25,068 nucleotides of DNA from a virus: the IMG/VR virus record IMGVR_UViG_3300042937_000497, positions 1 through 25,068 of that record. The stretch is one strand, 5' to 3'. Positions 19,220-25,068 of the stretch are shown here, piece by piece; the stretch's first letter is position 1, and every line of letters starts with the position of its first letter. The notes under the pieces are model-generated. The model ran no database searches, was not told the DNA's origin, and saw only the letters and a program-made list of their open reading frames with translations. Both the position numbers and the translations under genes were made by a program.

Positions 19220-22200
19220 ATGGCCAGCAAGAAAAATATCAATACACCCAAGCGCCGAGGTAAAGGTCTAGCCCCAACCGAAGACCAACTCATGGCAGCA
19301 GAGGATCTTCGTGCTATTAAAGAAGCCAGTGGCGCTTACGTTCGTTCGGCCAAACAACTTGCAGCACCTGCAAAAGCTCAAGAAACAAAGAACTCTAAAA
19401 AAGAAAAAGAATCAAAAAGAATGGCACGTCAACGCGCAGGTTTTGACAAAGCTAATGAAGAAGGCATTTCTGTAGAAGAAGCACTCGCACAGTTGGACGC
19501 AGAAGGTCTTGCTGCACTTGACGACGATAATGGCCGAGTTAAGACAGACTCTCAAACAGATATTGACGAAGAAGGCAACATTGTAACAAGCACCTCTGAG
19601 CCCAAGGGGATTAACCCAGCATTGCGTGTTGAAAGAACCGTTGAAGCTCGCCGTGCTGGCGATCCAGATGCGCGAGCTTTAGAAGATGAATCAGTAGCTG
19701 GTCAAACTCAGTACACCAAACTTGCAAGTGACCTTTCTGGACTTGGTGCAGCACTTGACGCCCCAGGAACCGCTAGGCAAATCTCCCGTGATACGGATAC
19801 AGGTGAAGGTCGCCTTCCTCAACAAGGCACCCGCTCATTGCCATTTTATCTTGGAAGTACTGGTCACCGACGTACAAATGCTGAACTTGGTCGTGACGCC
19901 CCCCCTGCCACATTAGGGGAAGAACAAGCTCGTCAACAGGCTCTCCTTGGAACAAGTGAACGCGTTAACCCGCGCACAGGTCAAGTTGAGGTAAAAGAAG
20001 AAGAAGTCTCTGCAGGAACTGCAGACTGGGATCAACGCCCACGTCAATATGCAATTGGTGTACGTTCTGTCGCCGCAACTTCAGACACTGGTTTGCAACG
20101 TGAGCAAGCATTGCGTAAAGCTATTGGTGACATTGAAGGAATGGTTTCTTCGGGTACAGCAATCACTGGTATTGGGGGCGCTGAAGGCAACCCTCGTGAA
20201 ACAGCTATTGTTGAAACTGCAGGTAGAAGGCAAGTTCGTAAAACACGAAGGTCACAAACTGGCAATTTGGTTGAAACTGATGAAACAGACACAATGCCAA
20301 GGACCGCCTCAGTCCCTGTAAAAGCCACCCCAAGTGCTGAAGACCCCTTGACTCCAGGGTATGTTAACCCAACCTTTAGGGAACTCTTGAACAAGAACCA
20401 AATGGGAAGCACCATTTACGGAAGCCGTCGAGGCGGTAGCAACGTTCAAACTGGCCCAAATACCAAACAACGCATTGGTGATGAATCAATGGGTGGTGTT
20501 GTAGGCGCCTTTGGTTATACTACTTTTAGAGACCCAGTAACTGGAAAACAAGTTTCAATGCGAACAAAAGATGCTGATCGCCAAGCTGTTGAAACTCGTC
20601 CAATACTTGATGCTAATGGTCAACCCACTGGTAAAACAGAATTGGTAAACCCCTTGATGTCAAAGGGAGTTACTAAAACCGGTAAAGAAAAACTTGTAAA
20701 TACAAGGCCAGACGCTGATCCAACTACTGTTGACGAATCCGGCAAAACAATTCCCAATCCTTTGTACAAGCCTCAAACAACTGAAGGTTACGACATTGAA
20801 AGCACCTTTGATAACTACAAAGCTGACGTAGCACGAACTATTTTGGGAGAAAAACTAGCAAAGAACCCAGATATGCGTTCACTTGCTGGGCTTGGGTTAC
20901 CAAGATCATGGCGTAGGACAGATAAAGCCGCAATGGCAAACTTTCCACTGAGGGACAACCCAGAGCAAACAACTGGACTTGGACCACAATTTGCTGGCGT
21001 AAGGGTTCCTGCACCTACCCCTATTTATGGAACAGACGGAAAATTAATAAATATTGATACCACAGACCGTGATGCTGCAGCTCGTCTTTACAGCGATGCT
21101 AAGGGTGGACCTGGGATTAATGATGCCATTAAGAAATACGGCACAAAAGACATTACTGAAAACCGCATCATTCCCGAAATGATGCAAGACAGTAATGAAC
21201 GTCCTCAAGAAGAGGGTCAAAATATTCTTAAGGACGCTCGTAAACCCCAACCAACTATTGCTGGTAGCTCTGTTCCTGCCGTAGTTAAGGGTGAAACAAA
21301 ACTTATTGAAGGAAAGCTACCAACCGTAGCAGAAGCTTTAGATATTATGGTTCCAAAAGGAATTGAGCAAGTAGACGCACAAGTTACAAGTCAAAGAGTT
21401 CAACAAGGGGAAAACGGCGCGCTTCAAATTGGTACAGGCACCACACCTGTAATGACCCCTTCTGGCGCAGGCCGTGGCGCTACTATGGTTCCAGTCCAAA
21501 CTTCACGTGTAGTTGACTACAAAAACCCACCAACGGGTACAAAGAGTGGTATTGCTCGCGCAAAGGAATATCTTGTTTCTACTGGAAGAGCAACCGACCC
21601 CACTGACGCCCTAAAGCGCATTGGTTCATTCCTTACTCGCACAAGGCGAGGTGTTTCTAACATAAAGTATGCAGACACCCCCGCTCAAGTTGCAGAAGGA
21701 CTACCAACACGGCCTCAAGGAACTAAGTTAGCTTTTGACCCTGCCTTGCCAGCACCAGAAGTTGTTAAACAAACTTTAACTGAACGCCAAACTGCACAAC
21801 AAGCAGCCGATGCTGCTAAATCTGCAGAAATGGCATCTAGGCGTTCTGAAGCACAACGAGAAGCAGCCACTTCTCCAGCCCCAGCTCCATCTACATGGGC
21901 AATCATGTCTGGTGGGGAAGATGCTGCAGCACAAATTCCAAGGACACCAGAACGAATTGCAGCGTTAGCTAAAATTGATCAAATCAAGAGCTCTAGCCAA
22001 GCAGCAGTAAGTTTGGCTCGTCAACAAGGCGGAACTGGCACAGTTACAAATATACCAAGTCCTCTTGGCGCTAAGAGGGACCCATCACGTTCTGCTACTG
22101 GTGATACATCAAGCCCTCCCTTGACTCGCCGTCAGCGTAATCAAATGGCAAAACAAGCCGATCAAAGACGAGATGCTGCGGCTGTAGCTCGTACTCAACA

Positions 22201-22408
22201 AGGAGTTCAAGCAGACATTTCTGACGCAGCATTAAGCAGTGGTGTAAGCCCATTTGCACCAAAGCCACAATTGAGCGGAACTGAAGGCTACACAAATTCA
22301 TACGTTAACCCAACTTTTGCGCGGAGTAACCCACCAATGTCAACTGGGGGAAGGTTTAGAAACCCAAATAACACATCAGCAATGGGTGGCTCACAGTTTA
22401 ATCAATGA
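19220..22408 (+). CDS. Very large low-complexity protein, putative virion or morphogenesis component
   Basis: A 1062-residue protein with no recognised domain. The N-terminus is very basic (MASKKNINTPKRRGKG), followed by charged helices up to about residue 105. The rest is largely Pro, Gly, Thr, Arg and Gln rich, with few long hydrophobic segments, so it is mostly disordered. Ala/Gln/Arg-rich coiled-coil-like helices appear around 850-890 and 980-1010. The segment YVNPTF occurs twice (about 380 and 1027). Only short ordered islands such as TRTILGEKLAKNPDMRSLAGL-like stretches are seen. Its size and place at the head of a new transcription unit suggest an internal virion protein, a scaffold or an ejected protein. 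Confidence 0.65.
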   Translation: MASKKNINTPKRRGKGLAPTEDQLMAAEDLRAIKEASGAYVRSAKQLAAPAKAQETKNSKKEKESKRMARQRAGFDKANEEGISVEEALAQLDAEGLAALDDDNGRVKTDSQTDIDEEGNIVTSTSEPKGINPALRVERTVEARRAGDPDARALEDESVAGQTQYTKLASDLSGLGAALDAPGTARQISRDTDTGEGRLPQQGTRSLPFYLGSTGHRRTNAELGRDAPPATLGEEQARQQALLGTSERVNPRTGQVEVKEEEVSAGTADWDQRPRQYAIGVRSVAATSDTGLQREQALRKAIGDIEGMVSSGTAITGIGGAEGNPRETAIVETAGRRQVRKTRRSQTGNLVETDETDTMPRTASVPVKATPSAEDPLTPGYVNPTFRELLNKNQMGSTIYGSRRGGSNVQTGPNTKQRIGDESMGGVVGAFGYTTFRDPVTGKQVSMRTKDADRQAVETRPILDANGQPTGKTELVNPLMSKGVTKTGKEKLVNTRPDADPTTVDESGKTIPNPLYKPQTTEGYDIESTFDNYKADVARTILGEKLAKNPDMRSLAGLGLPRSWRRTDKAAMANFPLRDNPEQTTGLGPQFAGVRVPAPTPIYGTDGKLINIDTTDRDAAARLYSDAKGGPGINDAIKKYGTKDITENRIIPEMMQDSNERPQEEGQNILKDARKPQPTIAGSSVPAVVKGETKLIEGKLPTVAEALDIMVPKGIEQVDAQVTSQRVQQGENGALQIGTGTTPVMTPSGAGRGATMVPVQTSRVVDYKNPPTGTKSGIARAKEYLVSTGRATDPTDALKRIGSFLTRTRRGVSNIKYADTPAQVAEGLPTRPQGTKLAFDPALPAPEVVKQTLTERQTAQQAADAAKSAEMASRRSEAQREAATSPAPAPSTWAIMSGGEDAAAQIPRTPERIAALAKIDQIKSSSQAAVSLARQQGGTGTVTNIPSPLGAKRDPSRSATGDTSSPPLTRRQRNQMAKQADQRRDAAAVARTQQGVQADISDAALSSGVSPFAPKPQLSGTEGYTNSYVNPTFARSNPPMSTGGRFRNPNNTSAMGGSQFNQ

Positions 22409-22414
22409 TATATT
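22409..22414 (+). promoter_or_regulatory. -10-like element for a possible leaderless start
   Basis: TATATT lies 7 bases before ATG 22422, with no Shine-Dalgarno in between. This TANNNT-N7-ATG spacing is that of leaderless genes in actinobacteria. No clear -35 is seen. Confidence 0.35.
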
Positions 22415-22421
22415 AAACATT

Positions 22422-22601
22422 ATGCATAACACACGTATTTACACAGGTCAAAAATTAGGTATTCAACTACATAATGGTGAGCTTCACCAAATTGAAGACA
22501 AGCATTTGAATTTAGTTTTGATTGACAAAGATTCAGAAAAACTCCCTACAAGGATTTTAGATAAAAGCCCTATTACAGGGACTAAAATTTTAGAAGTGTA
22601 A
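22422..22601 (+). CDS. Small unknown protein (59 aa)
   Basis: ATG 22422, 13 bases after the 1062-residue protein. The sequence looks like a small beta-rich fold: RIYTGQKLGIQLHNGELHQ, then LNLVLIDKD and RILDKSPITGTKILEV. It resembles neither neighbour in composition, lacking the Pro/Gly bias. No ribosome binding site is visible; see the -10-like element directly upstream. Function unknown. Confidence 0.55.
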   Translation: MHNTRIYTGQKLGIQLHNGELHQIEDKHLNLVLIDKDSEKLPTRILDKSPITGTKILEV

Positions 22602-22612
22602 TGCTTTAAAAT

Positions 22613-22771
22613 ATGTCTCACCGTAAATCTTCACAAAACGACTGGCGCAAACTAGCCAACACACCAGATTACAATGAACACTTTGATGATTTATATGAAG
22701 AAGAAATTGTAAGAGATAGCAAGCAAAAGAAACGTGAGCAGGTGCGCTTTGGCCTCAAAGAAGATTACTGA
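22613..22771 (+). CDS. Small charged protein (52 aa)
   Basis: ATG 22613, 11 bases after the previous stop, with TAAAAT just before it and no ribosome binding site. It begins MSHRKSSQNDWRKLANTPDY, has an acidic patch (EHFDDLYEEEI) and then a basic helix (RDSKQKKREQVRFGLKEDY). The length of the ORF between dense genes and its 23-base overlap with the next gene support it moderately. Confidence 0.5.
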   Translation: MSHRKSSQNDWRKLANTPDYNEHFDDLYEEEIVRDSKQKKREQVRFGLKEDY

Positions 22772-22913
22772 AGACAAAAAGAAAAAGAAGAAGAAGCCTG
22801 TTAAAAAGCAGGCTGCTAACGTTATCCCTGCCATCCCACGCCCAATCCCCGCTACTGGTGGTGGGCAGGGTTCAATGCTAACTGGTACTGGTGGCGCTTC
22901 AAGTGCCCGCTAG
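22749..22913 (+). CDS. Small lysine-run protein (54 aa), TTG start
   Basis: TTG 22749 with AGGTG 4-8 bases upstream. The product begins MASKKITEDKKKKKKKPVKKQ, echoing the MASKK start of the 1062-residue protein. It then has VIPAIPRPIPATGGG and a Gly/Ser tail. The lysine block could bind nucleic acid or another polyanion such as packaged DNA. It overlaps the previous gene by 23 bases and the following one by up to 23. Confidence 0.5.
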   Translation: MASKKITEDKKKKKKKPVKKQAANVIPAIPRPIPATGGGQGSMLTGTGGASSAR

Positions 22914-23403
22914 TCAGCAAGCTTTTACTCACTGGGGCGGTAGCTATGACCCTAACGCAGGTGCTGTAACCTCAGCATCCATGGGTCCTGCCCCTGTTTT
23001 TCGTAACAGCAAGGATGCCCAGTTAGCTTCATTTGGTGCTGGCCCAGATACACAGTATCCAGACGGATACCTTGGCACTATGTCGTCTAATAGGCGCCAA
23101 GACAAGATAGTTAACGCAGTACACCGCATGAACAAGGTGCCTTATACCCGTGGTGTTCATAAGGGTGAACGCATTAACCAGGGCGACTACATGTGGCCAG
23201 ACGAGTTTAATCTTTACACAGGATTACAACTTGAATCTCAAGGTAAGAAGTTTGCGCCCCCAGGAGCAGAACCAGTACGTTTGACCAATGATGGTAAGGC
23301 TGGCCCAAGAGGCATCCCTCGTGGCTTAGACAGGCCACAGCAAGAGATCATTGACCGTCAGCGTCAGTCAATGCTCAAAACACTAGCCCCACCCTGGAAG
23401 TGA
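22891..23403 (+). CDS. Unknown Gly/Pro-rich small protein, putative structural
   Basis: A 170-residue frame from GTG 22891; GTG 22903 is an alternative, and neither has a strong ribosome binding site. It has Gly, Pro, Tyr and Asn-rich segments (WGGSYDPNAGAVTSASMGP, DTQYPDGYLGTMSSNRR) and a C-terminal RQRQSMLKTLAPPWK. One helix (RQDKIVNAVHRM) lies near 68-79. It stands in a series of similar short proteins; a minor virion role is inferred from context only. Confidence 0.6.
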   Translation: MALQVPASQQAFTHWGGSYDPNAGAVTSASMGPAPVFRNSKDAQLASFGAGPDTQYPDGYLGTMSSNRRQDKIVNAVHRMNKVPYTRGVHKGERINQGDYMWPDEFNLYTGLQLESQGKKFAPPGAEPVRLTNDGKAGPRGIPRGLDRPQQEIIDRQRQSMLKTLAPPWK

Positions 23404-23405
23404 CC

Positions 23406-23642
23406 ATGAACGAAGACATTATTGATGTAAGCGATAAAGGCATTAACACCATCTCAAGTGAAGGTGTTACCCCAGGCATCCCTATGTCAGGGTTTCACTG
23501 GATAAACCGATCAACTGGCAAAGATGTAATGGGTCGTATGATGGCCTTAGGTAAGCGCAATATGGAGTTCCGTAGGGCTGAGGCAGAGAAGTCAGGTTAC
23601 GACTTTCTGGAGTGCCCAGGCTCAGAATGTCCTCATAAATAA
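23406..23642 (+). CDS. Small protein with C-terminal Cys/His cluster (78 aa)
   Basis: ATG 23406 is favoured over GTG 23400, since GGAAG (23396-23400) then has proper spacing. The body contains FHWINRSTGKDVMGRMMALGKRNMEFRR-like basic helix segments, and the end reads ECPGSECPHK with two Cys and a His, a possible metal site. The pattern G-x-HW-x-N-R-TG may be an ordered motif. Function unknown. Confidence 0.6.
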   Translation: MNEDIIDVSDKGINTISSEGVTPGIPMSGFHWINRSTGKDVMGRMMALGKRNMEFRRAEAEKSGYDFLECPGSECPHK

Positions 23643-23643
23643 C

Positions 23644-23652
23644 TGATAGAAT
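23644..23652 (+). promoter_or_regulatory. Extended -10 promoter candidate
   Basis: TGA followed directly by TAGAAT gives a TGN-TANNNT extended -10, about 34 bases before ATG 23686, in one of the few true intergenic gaps here (43 bases). No -35 was found, which is usual for extended -10 promoters. Confidence 0.35.
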
Positions 23653-23685
23653 CATTGTAATTAAACTTAAGTGAAGGAGCCTCTT

Positions 23686-24012
23686 ATGGCGTATAACATC
23701 CCAAGCGTCCATGGTCGCAATAATGGGTTTGCACCCCCCACAGCTGGAGACCGCGCAACATCTATGTATGGTGGGCTACCAGAAGGTAATGGTCCTTCGT
23801 CACCCCCAGGCGCCTATGCAATGACAAAACGCGCTTATGACGCAATTGGTGACGCTAACGCACTTAATGACACCTCAGAAGAAGGCAAAAAAACTCAACG
23901 TGATATTCAAGACCACAACTCTAGGACTGCTGCTATCCGTGACAAGTTCAATAAGACTGGTGAGCTTCCGGCCAATAGTTCTAACGCACGTTACCCAGAG
24001 TCAGGACTCTGA
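23686..24012 (+). CDS. Small Gly/Pro-rich protein with MAYNI-S-GRN N-terminus
   Basis: A 108-residue protein with GAAGGAG 6 bases before ATG 23686. It begins MAYNIPSVHGRNNGFAPP, whose pattern MA[YF]NIxS[VI]xGRN recurs at the start of the next gene. A Gly/Pro/Ser-rich middle follows, then a helix (AYAMTKRAYDAIGDANAL) and a charged Asn-rich C-terminus. Probably a minor virion or assembly protein; inferred from neighbours and composition. Confidence 0.65.
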   Translation: MAYNIPSVHGRNNGFAPPTAGDRATSMYGGLPEGNGPSSPPGAYAMTKRAYDAIGDANALNDTSEEGKKTQRDIQDHNSRTAAIRDKFNKTGELPANSSNARYPESGL

Positions 24013-24014
24013 TC

Positions 24015-24632
24015 ATGGCATTTAATATCAGAAGCATTATGGGCCGTAATACCCGACAACCACAACAGGGTTTTGGTGCTCAAGGTCAACAAGCACTCCC
24101 ACCGTTACCAGGAGGTCCTCCCCCTCGTTCACCACGTGCTGGTTTTGACCGCAGCAAACCCCTCCCCCCTCCTCCTACGCTTGGAAAATCGTCTCCTGCC
24201 CCTGAAATTCCACGCACTCGATCAGGGCGCGTTGACGTTCCTTATGAACAACGGGACCGTAGCCATTTGAGCGCCATGGCAGACGACCAGTTAGTACAAC
24301 ACTGGCAACAAACATCAACCGACCCAACTACTCAACAAAAAGGTATGGGTGGTCCTGATGTAAATGACTCTAGAGTGCAAGATGCCATGTATGAATTAAA
24401 CAAAAGAAAAATTGACCCTTTTCAAACTACTGGGCCTTCATCTAAAGGTAACAAATTTGATGACACTGGTAAAATGGACGCAAAGTTTTACCAAGCCAAT
24501 AAAGACCCTAAAACAGGGTACATTATTAATAAAGGCAAAGAAGGTGCAGGCGGAAGCATGGAAAAAGCAACAGGCAAGGGACGCGTTGACCCTCGTCGCA
24601 ATTCCCCTCCACCCCTTCCCCCTAGGAAATAA
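24015..24632 (+). CDS. Proline-rich protein with MAFNI-S-GRN N-terminus and PPLPPRK end
   Basis: A 205-residue protein 2 bases after the preceding gene. The N-terminal MAFNIRSIMGRN matches the previous protein. Residues 25-65 are Pro-rich (ALPPLPGGPPPRSP, KPLPPPPTLG). A short helical segment (SAMADDQLVQHWQQ, then VQDAMYELNKRKI) follows, and the C-terminus is NSPPPLPPRK. The extended polyproline segments suggest binding to partner proteins. No enzymatic motif is seen. Confidence 0.65.
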   Translation: MAFNIRSIMGRNTRQPQQGFGAQGQQALPPLPGGPPPRSPRAGFDRSKPLPPPPTLGKSSPAPEIPRTRSGRVDVPYEQRDRSHLSAMADDQLVQHWQQTSTDPTTQQKGMGGPDVNDSRVQDAMYELNKRKIDPFQTTGPSSKGNKFDDTGKMDAKFYQANKDPKTGYIINKGKEGAGGSMEKATGKGRVDPRRNSPPPLPPRK

Positions 24633-24835
24633 TGGTAGTTCCTCGTAATCGTGGTAAATGGTCAAATGGCCAACCCATTGCTCCAGGTTCTCGCATTCCC
24701 GTAAGCCGTGAAGCCTTAGCTGGTGATCAAGCTGGTGAACATATTAACAACATGACAAATGCTATCTCTGATCGTGTGCACCAGATTTTTGATCCCAAGC
24801 CTGCGCGCCCACGGTTACCTATTAAGGACGTCTAA
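24632..24835 (+). CDS. Small basic protein (67 aa)
   Basis: ATG 24632 shares a base with the preceding stop (TAATG). It begins MVVPRNRGKWSNGQPI, has a helix around AGEHINNMTNAISDRVHQIF, and ends PKPARPRLPIKDV. Overlapping start and conserved context support it as a gene. Function unknown, probably of the same virion or assembly group. Confidence 0.6.
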   Translation: MVVPRNRGKWSNGQPIAPGSRIPVSREALAGDQAGEHINNMTNAISDRVHQIFDPKPARPRLPIKDV

Positions 24836-24838
24836 CTA

Positions 24839-25068
24839 ATGGCCAGACCCTGGCAAACACGTCAAGAGATGATGGTTGACCAAGCATTACAGGCGGCCAT
24901 TAGCGATCCTGAGACCATTAGGCAAACACGCCCAGCGGTACCTCAGCAACTCTTTCCTGAGCGCATGGGATTTGGTAGGCAAGAACATACTATAATGTCT
25001 GTTATGAACATTGACCGTTATGTACCTTCACGCCGCTCATGGGTGTCTGGCATGCCGGTTATGAGTTC
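24839..25068 (+). CDS. Unknown protein, 3' end outside window
   Basis: ATG 24839, 3 bases after the preceding stop; the frame stays open to the right edge (76 codons visible). It begins MARPWQTRQEMMVDQALQAA, a basic then helical stretch, followed by Pro/Arg-rich sequence (RPAVPQQLFPERMGFGRQ) and VPSRRSWVSGMPVM. No family recognised. Confidence 0.6.
   Translation, partial: MARPWQTRQEMMVDQALQAAISDPETIRQTRPAVPQQLFPERMGFGRQEHTIMSVMNIDRYVPSRRSWVSGMPVMS

Noticed and set aside
1-25068. tRNA genes, insertion sequences, integrase or attachment site
   Set aside because: I saw no tRNA-like cloverleaf in the few intergenic gaps, no transposase or integrase motifs and no long terminal repeats.

Overview
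The window looks like part of the genome of a tailed double-stranded DNA phage. It carries a near-complete phage replication and recombination module, tail-type repeat modules, tightly overlapping genes on one strand and no ribosomal, tRNA or metabolic genes. The mixture resembles phages of actinobacteria: DnaB-like helicase, primase, SNF2-type helicase, MerR-like HTH protein, family A polymerase, RecA, Cas4-like exonuclease and small PD-(D/E)XK resolvases, with GTG/TTG starts and some leaderless-looking starts. The moderately AT-rich composition would suit a freshwater or other aquatic actinobacterial host. The host assignment is inference.

Layout. (1) Positions 2-2543, plus strand: the end of a modular tail fibre/adhesin protein, a small membrane protein (holin candidate) and an unknown protein with a possible SAP/HeH-like segment, closed by a bidirectional terminator at 2560-2585. 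(2) Positions 2620-4156, minus strand: a five-gene cassette encoding a Dps-like ferritin, a SAM-dependent methyltransferase, a DUF6321-like protein and two very lysine-rich peptides; two of the five genes are too short for routine ORF calling. (3) Positions 4157-4338: a divergent control region with an inverted repeat around a minus-strand -10 and a plus-strand promoter. (4) Positions 4339-18833, plus strand: one long, nearly gap-free operon for DNA replication and recombination. In order it holds: winged-helix initiator, C2H2 zinc-finger protein, DnaC-like loader, unknown, DnaB-like helicase, primase, SNF2-like helicase, small helical proteins, MerR-like protein, gp32-like SSB, DNA polymerase I, acidic protein, zinc ribbon protein, RecA, Hjc-like nuclease, two micro-ORFs, Cas4-like nuclease, two helical proteins and a second resolvase. 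(5) Positions 18872-19156: a SpoVS-family protein behind an AT-rich hairpin. (6) Positions 19220-25068, plus strand: a 1062-residue low-complexity protein and a train of small, proline-, glycine- or lysine-rich proteins, probably the start of a virion or morphogenesis module. The last gene runs off the window.

The most interesting structure is inside the initiator gene. Three near-identical 22-bp palindromes (4634-4655, 4679-4700, 4702-4723), a perfect consensus DnaA box between the first two (4662-4670) and a stretch with about one fifth G+C (4768-4804) lie in the linker-coding part just after the winged helix. This is the arrangement of lambda ori inside gene O, and the downstream genes supply the loader, helicase, primase, SSB and polymerase expected to work at such an origin. 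Secondary points of interest are the Dps/lysine-rich cassette, SpoVS, a classical C2H2 finger, a tail module with a sharply different CpG content, and shared N-terminal signatures among the small proline-rich proteins.

All functional calls come from reading motifs by eye; no database search was possible.
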